A program made the position numbers and the translations under genes. A DNA stretch of 64,000 bases from assembly GCA_030655015.1 (NCBI GenBank), contig JAURWJ010000006.1, positions 1 to 64,000 on the forward strand, read 5' to 3'. The DNA is from Methylotenera sp. (GTDB lineage Bacteria > Pseudomonadota > Gammaproteobacteria > Burkholderiales > Methylophilaceae). Below, one piece after another: positions 48,562-57,798 of the stretch. Every line of letters begins with the position of its first letter. Position 1 is the stretch's first letter. The notes beneath the pieces were generated by a model, which was given only the letters and a program-made list of their open reading frames with translations, was not told the DNA's origin and ran no database searches.

Positions 48562-48780
48562 TTAGTAGTCGCTACTTCTGCCCGTTGAATATCCTTGAGG
48601 AATATCATTTTGCCACTCACCGCAATCCGCACAGCGATGATCGTGCATGGTGGGGCTGAGCTCTAAATGTGCGCTACCGCAAAATTTACACTGCGCGCCC
48701 TGTAGCTCTGGCGTTTTGTGGTGATTTTCGTGGTGCTCTTTAGCCACTTTTGTGCTACCTAATCCGTATTTATTGTCCAT
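48562..48780 (-). CDS. Small zinc-ribbon protein of unknown function
   Basis: The start is the ATG at 48780 (MDNKYGLGSTK), preceded by GGAG at seven bases; the ORF track begins 7 codons earlier. The 72-residue product has two CxxC pairs (CKFCGSAHLEL and CADCGEWQND), which indicates one zinc ribbon, and a His-rich N-terminal segment (KEHHENHHKT). I do not recognise the family. Codon use is ordinary. Confidence 0.6.
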   Translation of the reverse strand: MDNKYGLGSTKVAKEHHENHHKTPELQGAQCKFCGSAHLELSPTMHDHRCADCGEWQNDIPQGYSTGRSSDY

Positions 48781-48988
48781 GGCTGACTCCATTGTGAACA
48801 TAAGGTTGGGTTGTTTAAGTTACGCTTTTTTTGTGATATCAGCAATGTTTTTAGTGGCTAATTTAAGGTTACAAGATTGTATATGCTTAGGGGTGGTGAA
48901 TCAGGTTTTTTCGTATATTTTGCTTATCCCGCCATGTGGTTAAGGCCGAGGCTGTTATTAACGACATGCGTTATGCGTTGCAGTTTCT

Positions 48989-51793
48989 TTATAATAAACC
49001 TTGCGTCCAGCTTGCGTCCGGCTGGTAGGTTTCCACCCAAGCCTGCACCTCATGGGCTGGCATTGGACGCGCAATGCCGTAGCCTTGCACTACAGAGCAA
49101 CCCATGCGTAGCAGCCATACACCTTGCTCAGAAGTTTCCACGCCTTCGGCTACGACCTTACGTTTAAAGTCACGGCTCAAACTAATGACACCGGCCACTA
49201 CCGCTAGGTCATCGGCGTCTAGTAGCATATCGCGTACAAATGACTGGTCAATTTTAATGACTGCAACTGGCAGTCGGCGTAGATAAGTCAATGAAGAATA
49301 CCCCACACCAAAATCATCTAAAGCAAAACTCACGCCTAGAAGTTTACATTGATTGATGGTGTGCGCTACGCCTGCCACATCTTCAATCGCTGCGGTTTCT
49401 GTGATTTCGAGCTCGAGTTTTTTGGGTGTTACTTCAGGAAACTCTGCCAATAACAAAGCAAGCCGCTCTGCAAAATTAGCCTGTACCATGTGCTGGGCAG
49501 CGATATTGACGCTCACTTGGAAATCAAGGCCTGCGTTCTGCCAAATCACCATTTGACGTAAAGCGTCCCTAATCACCCACTCCCCCAACGGGATTGAAAA
49601 ATCCGTATTTTCAACAATCGGTAAAAATGTAATGGGTGGGCGCAGGCCTTGTTCCGGGTGTTGCCAGCGAATGAGGGCTTCCATGCCAACAACCTTGCCT
49701 TCACGCAAATCAACTTTGGGTTGATAAAATAAACGAAACTCGCCATTAGGTAGCGCGGCTTCTATTCTTTCGCGGTCTTGGCGTAAGCCACGGAACTCTC
49801 TATCATGATCAGCATCGAAAAGCTGAATGCGACTGCCTCCGCTCACTTTAGCTTGATACATGGCGTGGTCGGCGTGGCGTAGTAAGGTGTCGGGTGCATT
49901 ATTATCAGCAGGAAAAACTGTATAGCCAATACTTGAAGAAATGCTGACTTTCTCTCCCGCGATGTCATAGGGCATTTTTATTGTACTGAGTAGGCGATCT
50001 AGTATTTGTTCACATTCACCGATGTCATTTAAGCCACACAGCAACACGGCAAACTCGTCGCCACCAAGTCGCGCCACAGTATCGCCATCACGCAAACACA
50101 CGCTCATGCGCACGGCTAATTGCACCAGTAAATAATCACCCGCTTCGTGACCTAACGTATCATTGACAGGTTTAAACCCATCAAGGTCAAGGCAGCAAAC
50201 CGCAAGCACCTCACCAGAGCGCTCGGAGCGCGCCAGTGCCTGTTGCAGACGGTCGGCCAGCAGAGCCCGGTTAGGTAACTGCGTGAGCGGATCATGATAG
50301 GCCATGCGTTCTAAATTCTGCTGCTGCTCTTTAGATTCGGTGATGTCTGAAAACAAACCGACATAATTCGTGATATTTTGTGATTCATCACGCACGGTAA
50401 AAATATCAAGCCAAGCAGCATACACTTGACCATCCACTCGGCGGTTCCATGTTTCCCCGCGCCACTCACCGTCGGAGGCGGAGACCTGCCATAACTGCTC
50501 AAGCAAGCTTGGGTCATAAGTACAAAACCCCAAGTCCTGTGGCGTATGCCCCATGGCATCAGCATGCAAATAACGTGTAATCTCGCTAAAAGCCGGATTA
50601 ACCTCAATAATACGTGCCTCTGCATCCGTAATAAAAATACCATCGTGCGCATGATCAAACACACTGGCAGACAAGCTCATGCGATCCGCATTATTACGCA
50701 GGGCTTGCATGGTCTGGCGCAATTTAGTGCGCATTTCCAGTACGTTGGCCATTAAGGTGTTTGGTTTTGCGGCTAATTCATCCTGATTTAAATCTCCAGC
50801 AGCAATCCGCTGCACAACCTCAATTGCCAACTCAGGGTCGCCGCCAATCGGGTCTAGAATCAAGTGGCGCAATTGCCATAAAATAATGGCAATCAGCAAA
50901 GCGCCAAGCAATGTGCCGGCAATAATAATAAACCAGGAATTAGCCAAGCCAACGGCACGCGCCTCATTTAATGGATAGGTGACTACAACCTTAAACCCCC
51001 ATTTTGGGATATCTTCGGTAACAAATATCCAGTTATCTGGTCGCGCTTGAAGTAGGTTGGCGGCTTTATTTTGGTTGGTATGCGAGGAAAGAAAGCGTAT
51101 TTTATTAGACTCGTCCAGTACTGCCGTGAATCCGGTTTTGAGTTGACGCATATTTTCTACAGTGTCGCGTAGCACTTTCATGTCAACTTTATAGCCAACA
51201 TAAAAGGCGCCGATGACTTGTTTTTTTGCATCAAACAGTGGGTCGTAGCGGGTAATGTAAGGCTCGCCTAATATATTTACAATCCCACTAAACGTTTGAC
51301 CGTTGCGCAACGCAACAATCACTTTACCATCAGGGTTGAGTAAGGTGCCTACGGCGCGCAACCCATTTTCTTGCTTAACGTTGGTGGCAATGCGTACAAA
51401 ATTATCACCTGATTTTACAAAAAAAGTTGCCGTACCTCCAAGCAGGTCGCTTACACCATCCACTAAAGAGATGCTGTTCGCGAGTGAGACCTCCCCCATC
51501 TTGAGATTGGGGACCAACCCTCCATCGACACTGACCGATCCGTCAATAGCCGGCTTCCCTAAAGCGTCGCTACGTTGTTTTAGCAAATTTGAAGCGGCAT
51601 TGGCTTGCTCGCTCACCAGTTCATCCGTTACATTAAGTAAACGTAACAACGTCAGCGCCTGCTGGCGAGCATTGGTTTGGATGATATCTAAGTGCTGAGC
51701 AGTTTGTTGCCCAGTTAATATAAAAGGGGCCGCCGCTAACAAAACTAGCACGGGCAACAGAAAACGCCAGATTGTAGAAATCTTTTTTTGCAT
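48989..51793 (-). CDS. Cache-HAMP-PAS-GGDEF-EAL c-di-GMP protein
   Basis: The N-terminal helix (WRFLLPVLVLLAAAPFILTG) and a second helix near residue 295 flank a periplasmic Cache-type sensor. Then follow HAMP (PIGGDPELAIEVVQRIAAGD), PAS (DHAHDGIFITDAEARIIEVNP), GGDEF (ARLGGDEFAVLL) and EAL (GMEALIRWQHPEQGL). Both enzymatic motifs look intact, so it may make or degrade c-di-GMP. An RxxD site lies upstream of GGDEF (RDGD). The start is taken at ATG 51793 (MQKKIST), instead of the TTG at 51814. It is about 934 residues long. Confidence 0.88.
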   Translation of the reverse strand: MQKKISTIWRFLLPVLVLLAAAPFILTGQQTAQHLDIIQTNARQQALTLLRLLNVTDELVSEQANAASNLLKQRSDALGKPAIDGSVSVDGGLVPNLKMGEVSLANSISLVDGVSDLLGGTATFFVKSGDNFVRIATNVKQENGLRAVGTLLNPDGKVIVALRNGQTFSGIVNILGEPYITRYDPLFDAKKQVIGAFYVGYKVDMKVLRDTVENMRQLKTGFTAVLDESNKIRFLSSHTNQNKAANLLQARPDNWIFVTEDIPKWGFKVVVTYPLNEARAVGLANSWFIIIAGTLLGALLIAIILWQLRHLILDPIGGDPELAIEVVQRIAAGDLNQDELAAKPNTLMANVLEMRTKLRQTMQALRNNADRMSLSASVFDHAHDGIFITDAEARIIEVNPAFSEITRYLHADAMGHTPQDLGFCTYDPSLLEQLWQVSASDGEWRGETWNRRVDGQVYAAWLDIFTVRDESQNITNYVGLFSDITESKEQQQNLERMAYHDPLTQLPNRALLADRLQQALARSERSGEVLAVCCLDLDGFKPVNDTLGHEAGDYLLVQLAVRMSVCLRDGDTVARLGGDEFAVLLCGLNDIGECEQILDRLLSTIKMPYDIAGEKVSISSSIGYTVFPADNNAPDTLLRHADHAMYQAKVSGGSRIQLFDADHDREFRGLRQDRERIEAALPNGEFRLFYQPKVDLREGKVVGMEALIRWQHPEQGLRPPITFLPIVENTDFSIPLGEWVIRDALRQMVIWQNAGLDFQVSVNIAAQHMVQANFAERLALLLAEFPEVTPKKLELEITETAAIEDVAGVAHTINQCKLLGVSFALDDFGVGYSSLTYLRRLPVAVIKIDQSFVRDMLLDADDLAVVAGVISLSRDFKRKVVAEGVETSEQGVWLLRMGCSVVQGYGIARPMPAHEVQAWVETYQPDASWTQGLL

Positions 51794-51920
51794 GTTAGAA
51801 ATAGGGTGTAACAAGACTAAGTTGGAAGTTATCCTACCATAAATTAGCCATAATTAAGGCCGTGATTAGGTTAGCTTAAACTGACTATTTATCTTGTTGA
51901 GGTAACTTTGTTCGAGAGTT

Positions 51921-52286
51921 TTATTTTTTTAATTGTGGTTTACACGCAGTATATGCGATTTTTTCGCCATCATTCAAGGTTGTTGCATCGCCGTTAATCT
52001 CTAAAGCAATAATGCCGCTGGTAAATCGGTTACTGCCATCGCCGGCTTTAGTTAAATTCACTTCATGCGTTGGGTAAATCAGCCAGGCATCATTACCATT
52101 ATTTAACATGCGTACATAAAAATGCTTATTACCTTCACAAATATATTCCGTGGCATTGGCTGGCGTGCGTGATTGCTCTTTGCTGTCTGACCCAAACGGG
52201 TTGGATAGGCTAATTGAGCTACATGCGGGCAATACGGCAAATAAAGCCAGTGCCAGCCATAATGTTTTTAATCGGGTGGTCATCAT
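51921..52286 (-). CDS. Small lipoprotein, possibly MliC-like
   Basis: The 121-residue product has a lipobox (FAVLPACSS), a short linker, then a two-Cys beta domain (YICEGNKHFYVRML to NRFTSGIIALEINGDATTLNDGEKIAYTAC). The spacing of the two cysteines and the closing strand recall MliC-type lysozyme inhibitors, but the match is loose and the family's SG-x-RY signature is only partial. It should be treated as a hypothetical lipoprotein. Confidence 0.6.
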   Translation of the reverse strand: MMTTRLKTLWLALALFAVLPACSSISLSNPFGSDSKEQSRTPANATEYICEGNKHFYVRMLNNGNDAWLIYPTHEVNLTKAGDGSNRFTSGIIALEINGDATTLNDGEKIAYTACKPQLKK

Positions 52287-52352
52287 TACAGGCCTTTAAA
52301 GTTGAAAAATAAGGGTTACATTTTGCCATGTTTAAGCCAGGTGCGCTTAAAA

Positions 52353-53345
52353 TTACTGATGCCCCGCACGACTCAGCCTATCTAACACCGCGGTCCATTC
52401 TGGGGTATGCGGCGGCAACTCTACTAATAGGCAATCCACTTGCATTGCATCCAGACTGTGGAGCGTGCTATATAACTGCTCGGCAACTTTATCGGGCTGA
52501 TCGGGCAAGGTCATTGCCGTGCAGTTAGGAACATCGCCGTTGCCTATCAGCATTGCAGCGCAAGTTACCCGCGCCTTGGCAAAAGTTTTGCAGGCTTGAT
52601 TGAGCGACACTCTATCGTTAAATAGCCGTAGTGGCGTGCGCGGTGAATAATGCAAAGCATGCTGCCCCGGTACTTTTGGCATGGTTTGGTTAAGATCAAT
52701 ATTGATACCACCTGCGGCTTCATCGCTAGCGGTCACATTAGCCAGCTCAACATTCGCTATGTTGGCAATCGCTTCTTGACTAATCATGCCGGGGCGCAGT
52801 AATTGCCATTGCCCATTAGCTGCAACGCTAACAATGGTGGATTCAATCCCTACATTGCATGCACCACCATCTAACACCGGTATTGCTTTGCCTAGGCCGG
52901 CTTCTACATGCTGGGCGGTGGTTGGGCTTAACTGCGTAAATAAATTGGCAGAAGGCGCTGCAACACTTAAGCCGCTCTGTTTAAGCAAAGCAAGGGCTAA
53001 CGGGTGGTTAGGCACACGTAGCGCTACCGTAGACTCATCGCCACGCACCACGCGGGATACATGGTTTTTTGCCGGCAATACTAATGTTAGCGGGCCTGGC
53101 CAAAAGGCTTTTGCAAGCCTGATTGCAACCTCAGGGAACACCGTCACCCAATCGTTCACCTGGCTGATATCGCCAATATGCACAATCAATGGATGGTCAG
53201 CCGGACGTTGCTTAATGGCGAATATTTTTTTTAACGCCGTATCATTGGTTGCATCTGCCGCCAAGCCATAGACGGTTTCGGTAGGAATCGCCACCACTTC
53301 ACCTTGTTTGAGTTTGGCAATGGCCTGTTCTAAGCTGACGCGCAT
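52353..53345 (-). CDS. L-threonylcarbamoyladenylate synthase (Sua5 type)
   Basis: Sua5/TsaC makes threonylcarbamoyl-AMP for the t6A37 tRNA modification. The YrdC domain is clear (GEVVAIPTETVYGLAADATND, RPADHPLIVHI, VALRVPNHPLAL, APSANLFTQLSPTTA). The 330-residue length includes the extra C-terminal Sua5 domain, so it is the long form. The start is ATG 53345 (MRVSLEQAI). Confidence 0.92.
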   Translation of the reverse strand: MRVSLEQAIAKLKQGEVVAIPTETVYGLAADATNDTALKKIFAIKQRPADHPLIVHIGDISQVNDWVTVFPEVAIRLAKAFWPGPLTLVLPAKNHVSRVVRGDESTVALRVPNHPLALALLKQSGLSVAAPSANLFTQLSPTTAQHVEAGLGKAIPVLDGGACNVGIESTIVSVAANGQWQLLRPGMISQEAIANIANVELANVTASDEAAGGINIDLNQTMPKVPGQHALHYSPRTPLRLFNDRVSLNQACKTFAKARVTCAAMLIGNGDVPNCTAMTLPDQPDKVAEQLYSTLHSLDAMQVDCLLVELPPHTPEWTAVLDRLSRAGHQ

Positions 53346-53464
53346 GATGTTTTGATTAAGGCTGAAAATGACATTTTACTACTTTAACCGTCCAAGTTAT
53401 TCAAATTGAAAATTTCAGGTTTGTAGCATCATGCGCTAAAATGCCTTTTTTAAAAGGAACACAC

Positions 53465-53791
53465 ATGACTCAAATCACAGTAGAAAATAATCCAAGCCAG
53501 CAACGTTTAGAAGCATTAGCAGTTACTAAATGGCCGACTTGGCAAAAAGAGGTTTCTGTTTTTCCATGGACTTTCCCTGAGCAAGAGATTGCTTATATTT
53601 TAGAAGGCGAATGTGTGATTACACCCACTGGCGGCGCCCCCGTGACTTTTGGCAAAGGTGATTTAGTGACCTTTCCAGCCGGCATGACTGCAAGCTGGGA
53701 AGTAAAGCAACCGCTACATAAACATTACCAGCTAGATGGTTCTAAGCTTTGTCAAATATATCGCCGCATTAAACTGGCGTTAAAGCTATAA
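53465..53791 (+). CDS. Cupin domain protein (Cupin_3/DUF861 type)
   Basis: The 108-residue single-domain beta barrel has the cupin block EIAYILEGECVITPTGGAPVTFGKGDLVTFPAGMTASWEV. The preferred ATG is 53465 (MTQITVENN), because AAGGA precedes it; the track's start is eight codons upstream. Small Cupin_3 proteins are of mostly unknown function. It is convergent with alkB. Confidence 0.85.
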   Translation: MTQITVENNPSQQRLEALAVTKWPTWQKEVSVFPWTFPEQEIAYILEGECVITPTGGAPVTFGKGDLVTFPAGMTASWEVKQPLHKHYQLDGSKLCQIYRRIKLALKL

Positions 53792-53800
53792 CAAAATTTA

Positions 53801-54442
53801 TCACCCGGCTTTTCGAAACGTTAAATTAATTCGATATTCGCCAAAAGCCGGGTGATGACTCACCTTAAGTGGCAACACGCCGTGATAACGCAGGCGTGAC
53901 ACACCACCCCACACCAGCACGTCACCATGATCAAGCGGCAACTTCACGACTTTATCCGTCCTTGCAAAACAGCCCAACTGAAACACCGCAGAAACCCCTA
54001 ATGAAACCGAAACAATCGGCTGGGTAAAATCTCGTTCGTCTTTATCTTGATGCAAACTCATGCGCGCACCAACCTGGTAACGGTTGATTAAGCAGGCATC
54101 CGGCATAAACTCGCGATAACCAGTCAGCGCCGTCGCCGAGCGTGCCAGCGCCATAAAACTTGCCGGCATTGGAGGCCAAGGCTTACCCGTTATAGGGTCT
54201 TGTGCATCATAGCGGTAGCCTGTTTTATCTGTCACCCAGCCTAATTCCCCACAATTGGTCATGGCAACCGACATGGTAAAGCCACCTGGTGTGACCATAT
54301 GGCGAAATGGTGCAAGCGCTATCACAGTGTGCAAATCTTCAAGCATCGCTGTCTGCTCGCGTAGAGCGAACCCTCTTAGTAATACCGTGCCATCAGCCAG
54401 TTTTAAGGATTGAGGTGCATCTGTTTTATCAAACAAGTCCAT
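53801..54442 (-). CDS. alkB: Alkylated DNA repair dioxygenase AlkB
   Basis: AlkB oxidatively removes 1-methyladenine and 3-methylcytosine using Fe(II) and 2-oxoglutarate. The iron ligands are in SLHQDKDE (HxD) and the later His of LRYHGVLP; the 2-oxoglutarate Arg lies in YRINLTFRKAG. At 213 residues it is full length. It is divergent from alkA, with a 141-base region between them that may be a shared promoter; no Ada box could be assigned by eye. Confidence 0.93.
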   Translation of the reverse strand: MDLFDKTDAPQSLKLADGTVLLRGFALREQTAMLEDLHTVIALAPFRHMVTPGGFTMSVAMTNCGELGWVTDKTGYRYDAQDPITGKPWPPMPASFMALARSATALTGYREFMPDACLINRYQVGARMSLHQDKDERDFTQPIVSVSLGVSAVFQLGCFARTDKVVKLPLDHGDVLVWGGVSRLRYHGVLPLKVSHHPAFGEYRINLTFRKAG

Positions 54443-54583
54443 GGTTATTTCCTGATGCTTAACTAGCCCCTGTTATTCACTTTAAGGGGGTCGCAATTTT
54501 TCGATACTTGCCAAAATATACACGCATATTTTTGGGCTTGAATTTGCACTTTAGTTTTAACTGCGATTGTTTATAATCAACCA

Positions 54584-55195
54584 ATGCATACACAATATCA
54601 GCCAATATTGCAGTTTCTAAGTTCAATCGACCATGATTGGGCAAAGTTAGTTGCGACTGTTGGCGAGTGCAAATTTCAAACAAAACCTGAACGCGAACCT
54701 TATGAAGCCCTAGTACGTGCCGTAGCTTATCAGCAATTGAGCACCAAGGCTGGCGATACCATTCTGGGCAAATTTATTCGTCAGTTTGGTGCATTTCCCA
54801 CGCCACCACAACTCATTGCCGCTGAATTTGACACTCTGCGCGCTGTGGGGTTTTCTGGCAGAAAAATTGAAACGCTTAAAGCAATTGCCGCAGGGGCCGT
54901 GAGCGGCTTGGTACCATCGCGTGAGATTGCCGACAATATGAGCAATGATGCGCTGATTGAGCGCCTGATCACGCTCAAAGGCATTGGGCAATGGACGGTA
55001 GAAATGATGCTGATATTTACCTTGGCGCGCATGGATATACTGCCCGCTGATGATTTTGGCATCGCGGATGGCTACAGGCGACTAAAAAAGCTGGATGCTG
55101 CCCCTAAGCGCAAGAAAATGGCTGAAATCGGCAAAGCGTGGAGCCCTTATCGCACCATTGCCAGCTGGTATTTGTGGCGCGTACCAAAAGTATAA
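54584..55195 (+). CDS. alkA: DNA-3-methyladenine glycosylase II (AlkA-like)
   Basis: This is a base-excision glycosylase of the HhH-GPD superfamily. The helix-hairpin-helix is LITLKGIGQWTVEMMLIF and the catalytic Asp is in ILPADDFGIADGYRRL. At 203 residues it is shorter than E. coli AlkA, lacking the N-terminal domain, as in many betaproteobacterial forms. With alkB it makes a divergent alkylation-repair pair. Confidence 0.9.
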   Translation: MHTQYQPILQFLSSIDHDWAKLVATVGECKFQTKPEREPYEALVRAVAYQQLSTKAGDTILGKFIRQFGAFPTPPQLIAAEFDTLRAVGFSGRKIETLKAIAAGAVSGLVPSREIADNMSNDALIERLITLKGIGQWTVEMMLIFTLARMDILPADDFGIADGYRRLKKLDAAPKRKKMAEIGKAWSPYRTIASWYLWRVPKV

Positions 55196-55438
55196 GCGGG
55201 CTTGTTCAGTGCGTTAATCTGAAATCCAGTTCAGTGACCTTACATGGTAATAGGCCGTTGCCATCAATAAAAAACGAGCGAAAAGTGATAAAAATCGCCA
55301 TAAAACCTTTCATACTAGGGCATCTTATAGTCAATATTGCTTTAAAATTAACGCTTCGTAAAAGTTCGGTGCTATTTTTCTGATGTAGTATTTCAAAGTG
55401 AATGATCATCTATTAACGGTTGTAGCCAAGTCAGAGAA

Positions 55439-56809
55439 ATGGAAAGCGGCGTGATCAAATTAAATCAATTAAGCTGGAACAAACTTGGTCTTTTCCCCTT
55501 AGCGCTACTGTTGCTCAGTAACGCTGCTAACGGTGGAGAAGACATAGAAAATGCGCAAAAACGTATTCTAGAACTTGAGCGGCAAATGCAGCATATGGCC
55601 GAGCAGTTGAAAATGGTGCAGGATCAGTTAGCGCGTAGCAAGGACGATGCTACGCCAGCAACAGCAACTACAGCGAGCAATCGCCCAAGCGGAAGCCCGG
55701 TAGAGGCCACCTTTAAGAATGGGCTGGTGTTGCGTGATGCAACAGATGAATGGTCGTTACGTTTATATGCACGCACTCAGCTCGATTACCGACACTTTTC
55801 GCCTGATGATTTTTCTGCTGATACATTTAGTCTCCGTCGCGCGCGTCTTGGTACGATCGCGACTTTTTTGGATGATTTCAGCATGCGTATAGAGGCTGAG
55901 TATTCTGATACGACTGCAAAACTGAATGATGCTTGGTTAGACTACACGCATTTTAAAGGCGCTATGCTGAGAGTTGGCCAGTTTTATACCATGCATGGTC
56001 TTGAGCGCTCGCAAGGGGCAATGGATATTAATTTTATGGAAAGAGCATTGAGTGATAACTTGTTGGGCTCGGTGTATGAGCGTGGTGTAATGCTTCATGG
56101 ATCGCCACTGAAAGGCCTACATTACAACCTGACTTACATGAATGGTAGTGGGCAGAATGCTGATGAATCATCGTCACATGTGAGATCAGACAGCAAGGAT
56201 TGGTCGTTGCGGACTACGGGCAATTTAGCGCAATGGGCCGGTTGGCAGGATAGCGTTATTCATGTTGGCGGCACCTATGTAAGCGGCAAACAAGCGGCAG
56301 ACTCCCCTGTACCAACATTGCGCACCGAAGGCCGCGGCGTAAAATTTTTCTCAACGACAAATAGTGACAAATTTACAACGAAAGTTGACCGAACCATCAC
56401 CGCATTTGAAACGGCATTGGCACATGGGCCAGTCAAGCTTCAAAGTGAATATATGCATGCAAATTTTGATGGCGTGGGCTTTGATCGCGACATGTCTGCA
56501 TGGTATGCCAGCCTGCAATGGTTGGTAACGGGTGAGCAGTACGCTAGCGTGTATAAAAATGGCGCCTTTGGTGCCATAGCGCCAACCAATGATTTCCGTT
56601 ATGGCAATGGTGGCTGGGGTGCGCTGGAGCTTGGAATGCGTTATACCCGTTTTGATGCCTCTGATTTTAATGCAGTGCTGGTTAACCAAGCGCAATACAC
56701 AGACGGTGCCGACGCTTGGACGTTGGGCGCAAAGTGGATGCCTAACACCCATGCTCAGCTACAGCTCAATTATGTGCGTACTGCTTTCGACTCACCTATT
56801 ACTCTATAA
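55439..56809 (+). CDS. Phosphate-selective porin O/P family protein (3' frameshifted)
   Basis: The N-terminus has a signal peptide (LGLFPLALLLLSNAANGG) and a coiled coil (KRILELERQMQHMAEQLKMV), then a 16-strand-type barrel (NGLVLRDATDEWSLRLYARTQLDYRHF, FLDDFSMRIEAEYSD, RVGQFYTMHGLERSQG). This is the OprO/OprP layout for polyphosphate or phosphate. The frame ends AFDSPITL, but homologues continue into a last beta-strand ending in Phe, and that part is present in the +1 frame downstream. The start 55439 may be too early; a GTG at 55454 is an alternative. Confidence 0.85.
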   Translation: MESGVIKLNQLSWNKLGLFPLALLLLSNAANGGEDIENAQKRILELERQMQHMAEQLKMVQDQLARSKDDATPATATTASNRPSGSPVEATFKNGLVLRDATDEWSLRLYARTQLDYRHFSPDDFSADTFSLRRARLGTIATFLDDFSMRIEAEYSDTTAKLNDAWLDYTHFKGAMLRVGQFYTMHGLERSQGAMDINFMERALSDNLLGSVYERGVMLHGSPLKGLHYNLTYMNGSGQNADESSSHVRSDSKDWSLRTTGNLAQWAGWQDSVIHVGGTYVSGKQAADSPVPTLRTEGRGVKFFSTTNSDKFTTKVDRTITAFETALAHGPVKLQSEYMHANFDGVGFDRDMSAWYASLQWLVTGEQYASVYKNGAFGAIAPTNDFRYGNGGWGALELGMRYTRFDASDFNAVLVNQAQYTDGADAWTLGAKWMPNTHAQLQLNYVRTAFDSPITL

Positions 56810-56867
56810 TGGTAAAAAGAATAATAATGAAGATGCGATCAATATACGCATGCAGTATGATTTTTAG
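56810..56867 (+). other. Frameshifted C-terminal strand of the porin
   Basis: In the +1 frame the sequence reads YNGKKNNNEDAINIRMQYDF then TAG at 56865-56867, which is the family-type final loop and beta-signal with terminal aromatic Phe. One base gained or lost near 56795-56805 separates it from the main frame. It belongs to the porin gene, not to a separate CDS. Confidence 0.8.
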
Positions 56868-56895
56868 TCAAATGCATTGCATTGAGGAGATCTGA

Positions 56896-57798
56896 ATGTT
56901 GAGAAGTGGCTGGCGTTATGCACTGTTGCTGTTGATGCTGGTTGGTTGCAGCAAAGCTGAAGAAAAAGCTTACGCGCCCAGCTTTAGTGAGTTCAGCAAC
57001 GGTCAGACCAAAGAATATATCATCGGCGTTCATCCCTTGCATAATCCACAGCGGCTGATGGAATTGTATGGTCCCATCATCGAATACATTAATGTCAATA
57101 TGCCGGAGGCGCATTTCAGGCTTGAGGCTTCACGCAATTACGAGGAGTTTGACAAAAAGTTATACAGTGGCTATTTCGATTTTGCCATGCCAAATCCTTA
57201 CCAAACTGTACGCTCACTTAAGCATGGCTATCGAATTTTTGCCAAGATGGGCAATGATGAAGACTTTCGTGGCATTATTTTAGTGCGCAAAGATAGCAAA
57301 ATCCATGAAGTCACCGACCTTAAAGGTGAGGCCGTTTCGTACCCGGCGCCAACCGCGCTGGCAGCCACCATGATGCCGCAGTATTATCTGCATACGCATG
57401 GCATTAACGTCAACACGGACATTGAAAACCGTTATGTAGGCTCGCAAGAATCCTCTATTTTAAGCGTATTGCGTGGTCATGTGGTGGCGGGTGCTACTTG
57501 GCCTGTTCCGTGGAAGGCGTTTAGTGCTGAGTATCCTAAGCAGGCTAGCCAACTGGAAGTAAAATGGCAAACCGAACCTTTGCAAAATAATGGCTGGGTC
57601 GTGCGTTACGATGTAGCCGCGCCCATCGCAAATAAATTCCAGGTACTTCTTTTTGATCTGAACAAGAGTGAAGACGGGCGGCACATACTGCAGCGTCTGG
57701 CAATTACTAATTTTGAGCCCGCTACGGATGAAACTTATCAGCCAGTACTGGATTTTCTGGATGCTTTTTCAAAGCAGGTGCGAAAGGTTGAGTGGTGA
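56896..57798 (+). CDS. PhnD-like periplasmic binding lipoprotein
   Basis: The 300-residue protein has a lipobox (LMLVGCSKAE) and a phosphonate/phosphite-type substrate-binding domain (IGVHPLHNPQRLMELYGPIIEYI, FDFAMPNPYQTVRSL, GEAVSYPAPTALAATMMPQYYL, GATWPVPWKAF). No ABC permease or ATPase gene is adjacent. It overlaps the next gene by several bases, so it may work as a sensor delivering ligand to that protein and not as a transporter part. The gene follows the porin. Confidence 0.85.
   Translation: MLRSGWRYALLLLMLVGCSKAEEKAYAPSFSEFSNGQTKEYIIGVHPLHNPQRLMELYGPIIEYINVNMPEAHFRLEASRNYEEFDKKLYSGYFDFAMPNPYQTVRSLKHGYRIFAKMGNDEDFRGIILVRKDSKIHEVTDLKGEAVSYPAPTALAATMMPQYYLHTHGINVNTDIENRYVGSQESSILSVLRGHVVAGATWPVPWKAFSAEYPKQASQLEVKWQTEPLQNNGWVVRYDVAAPIANKFQVLLFDLNKSEDGRHILQRLAITNFEPATDETYQPVLDFLDAFSKQVRKVEW

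Noticed and set aside
55196-55438. Possible PHO box before the porin (CTTTCAT near 55303)
   Set aside because: The second half-site does not match well enough; a weight-matrix scan would be needed.
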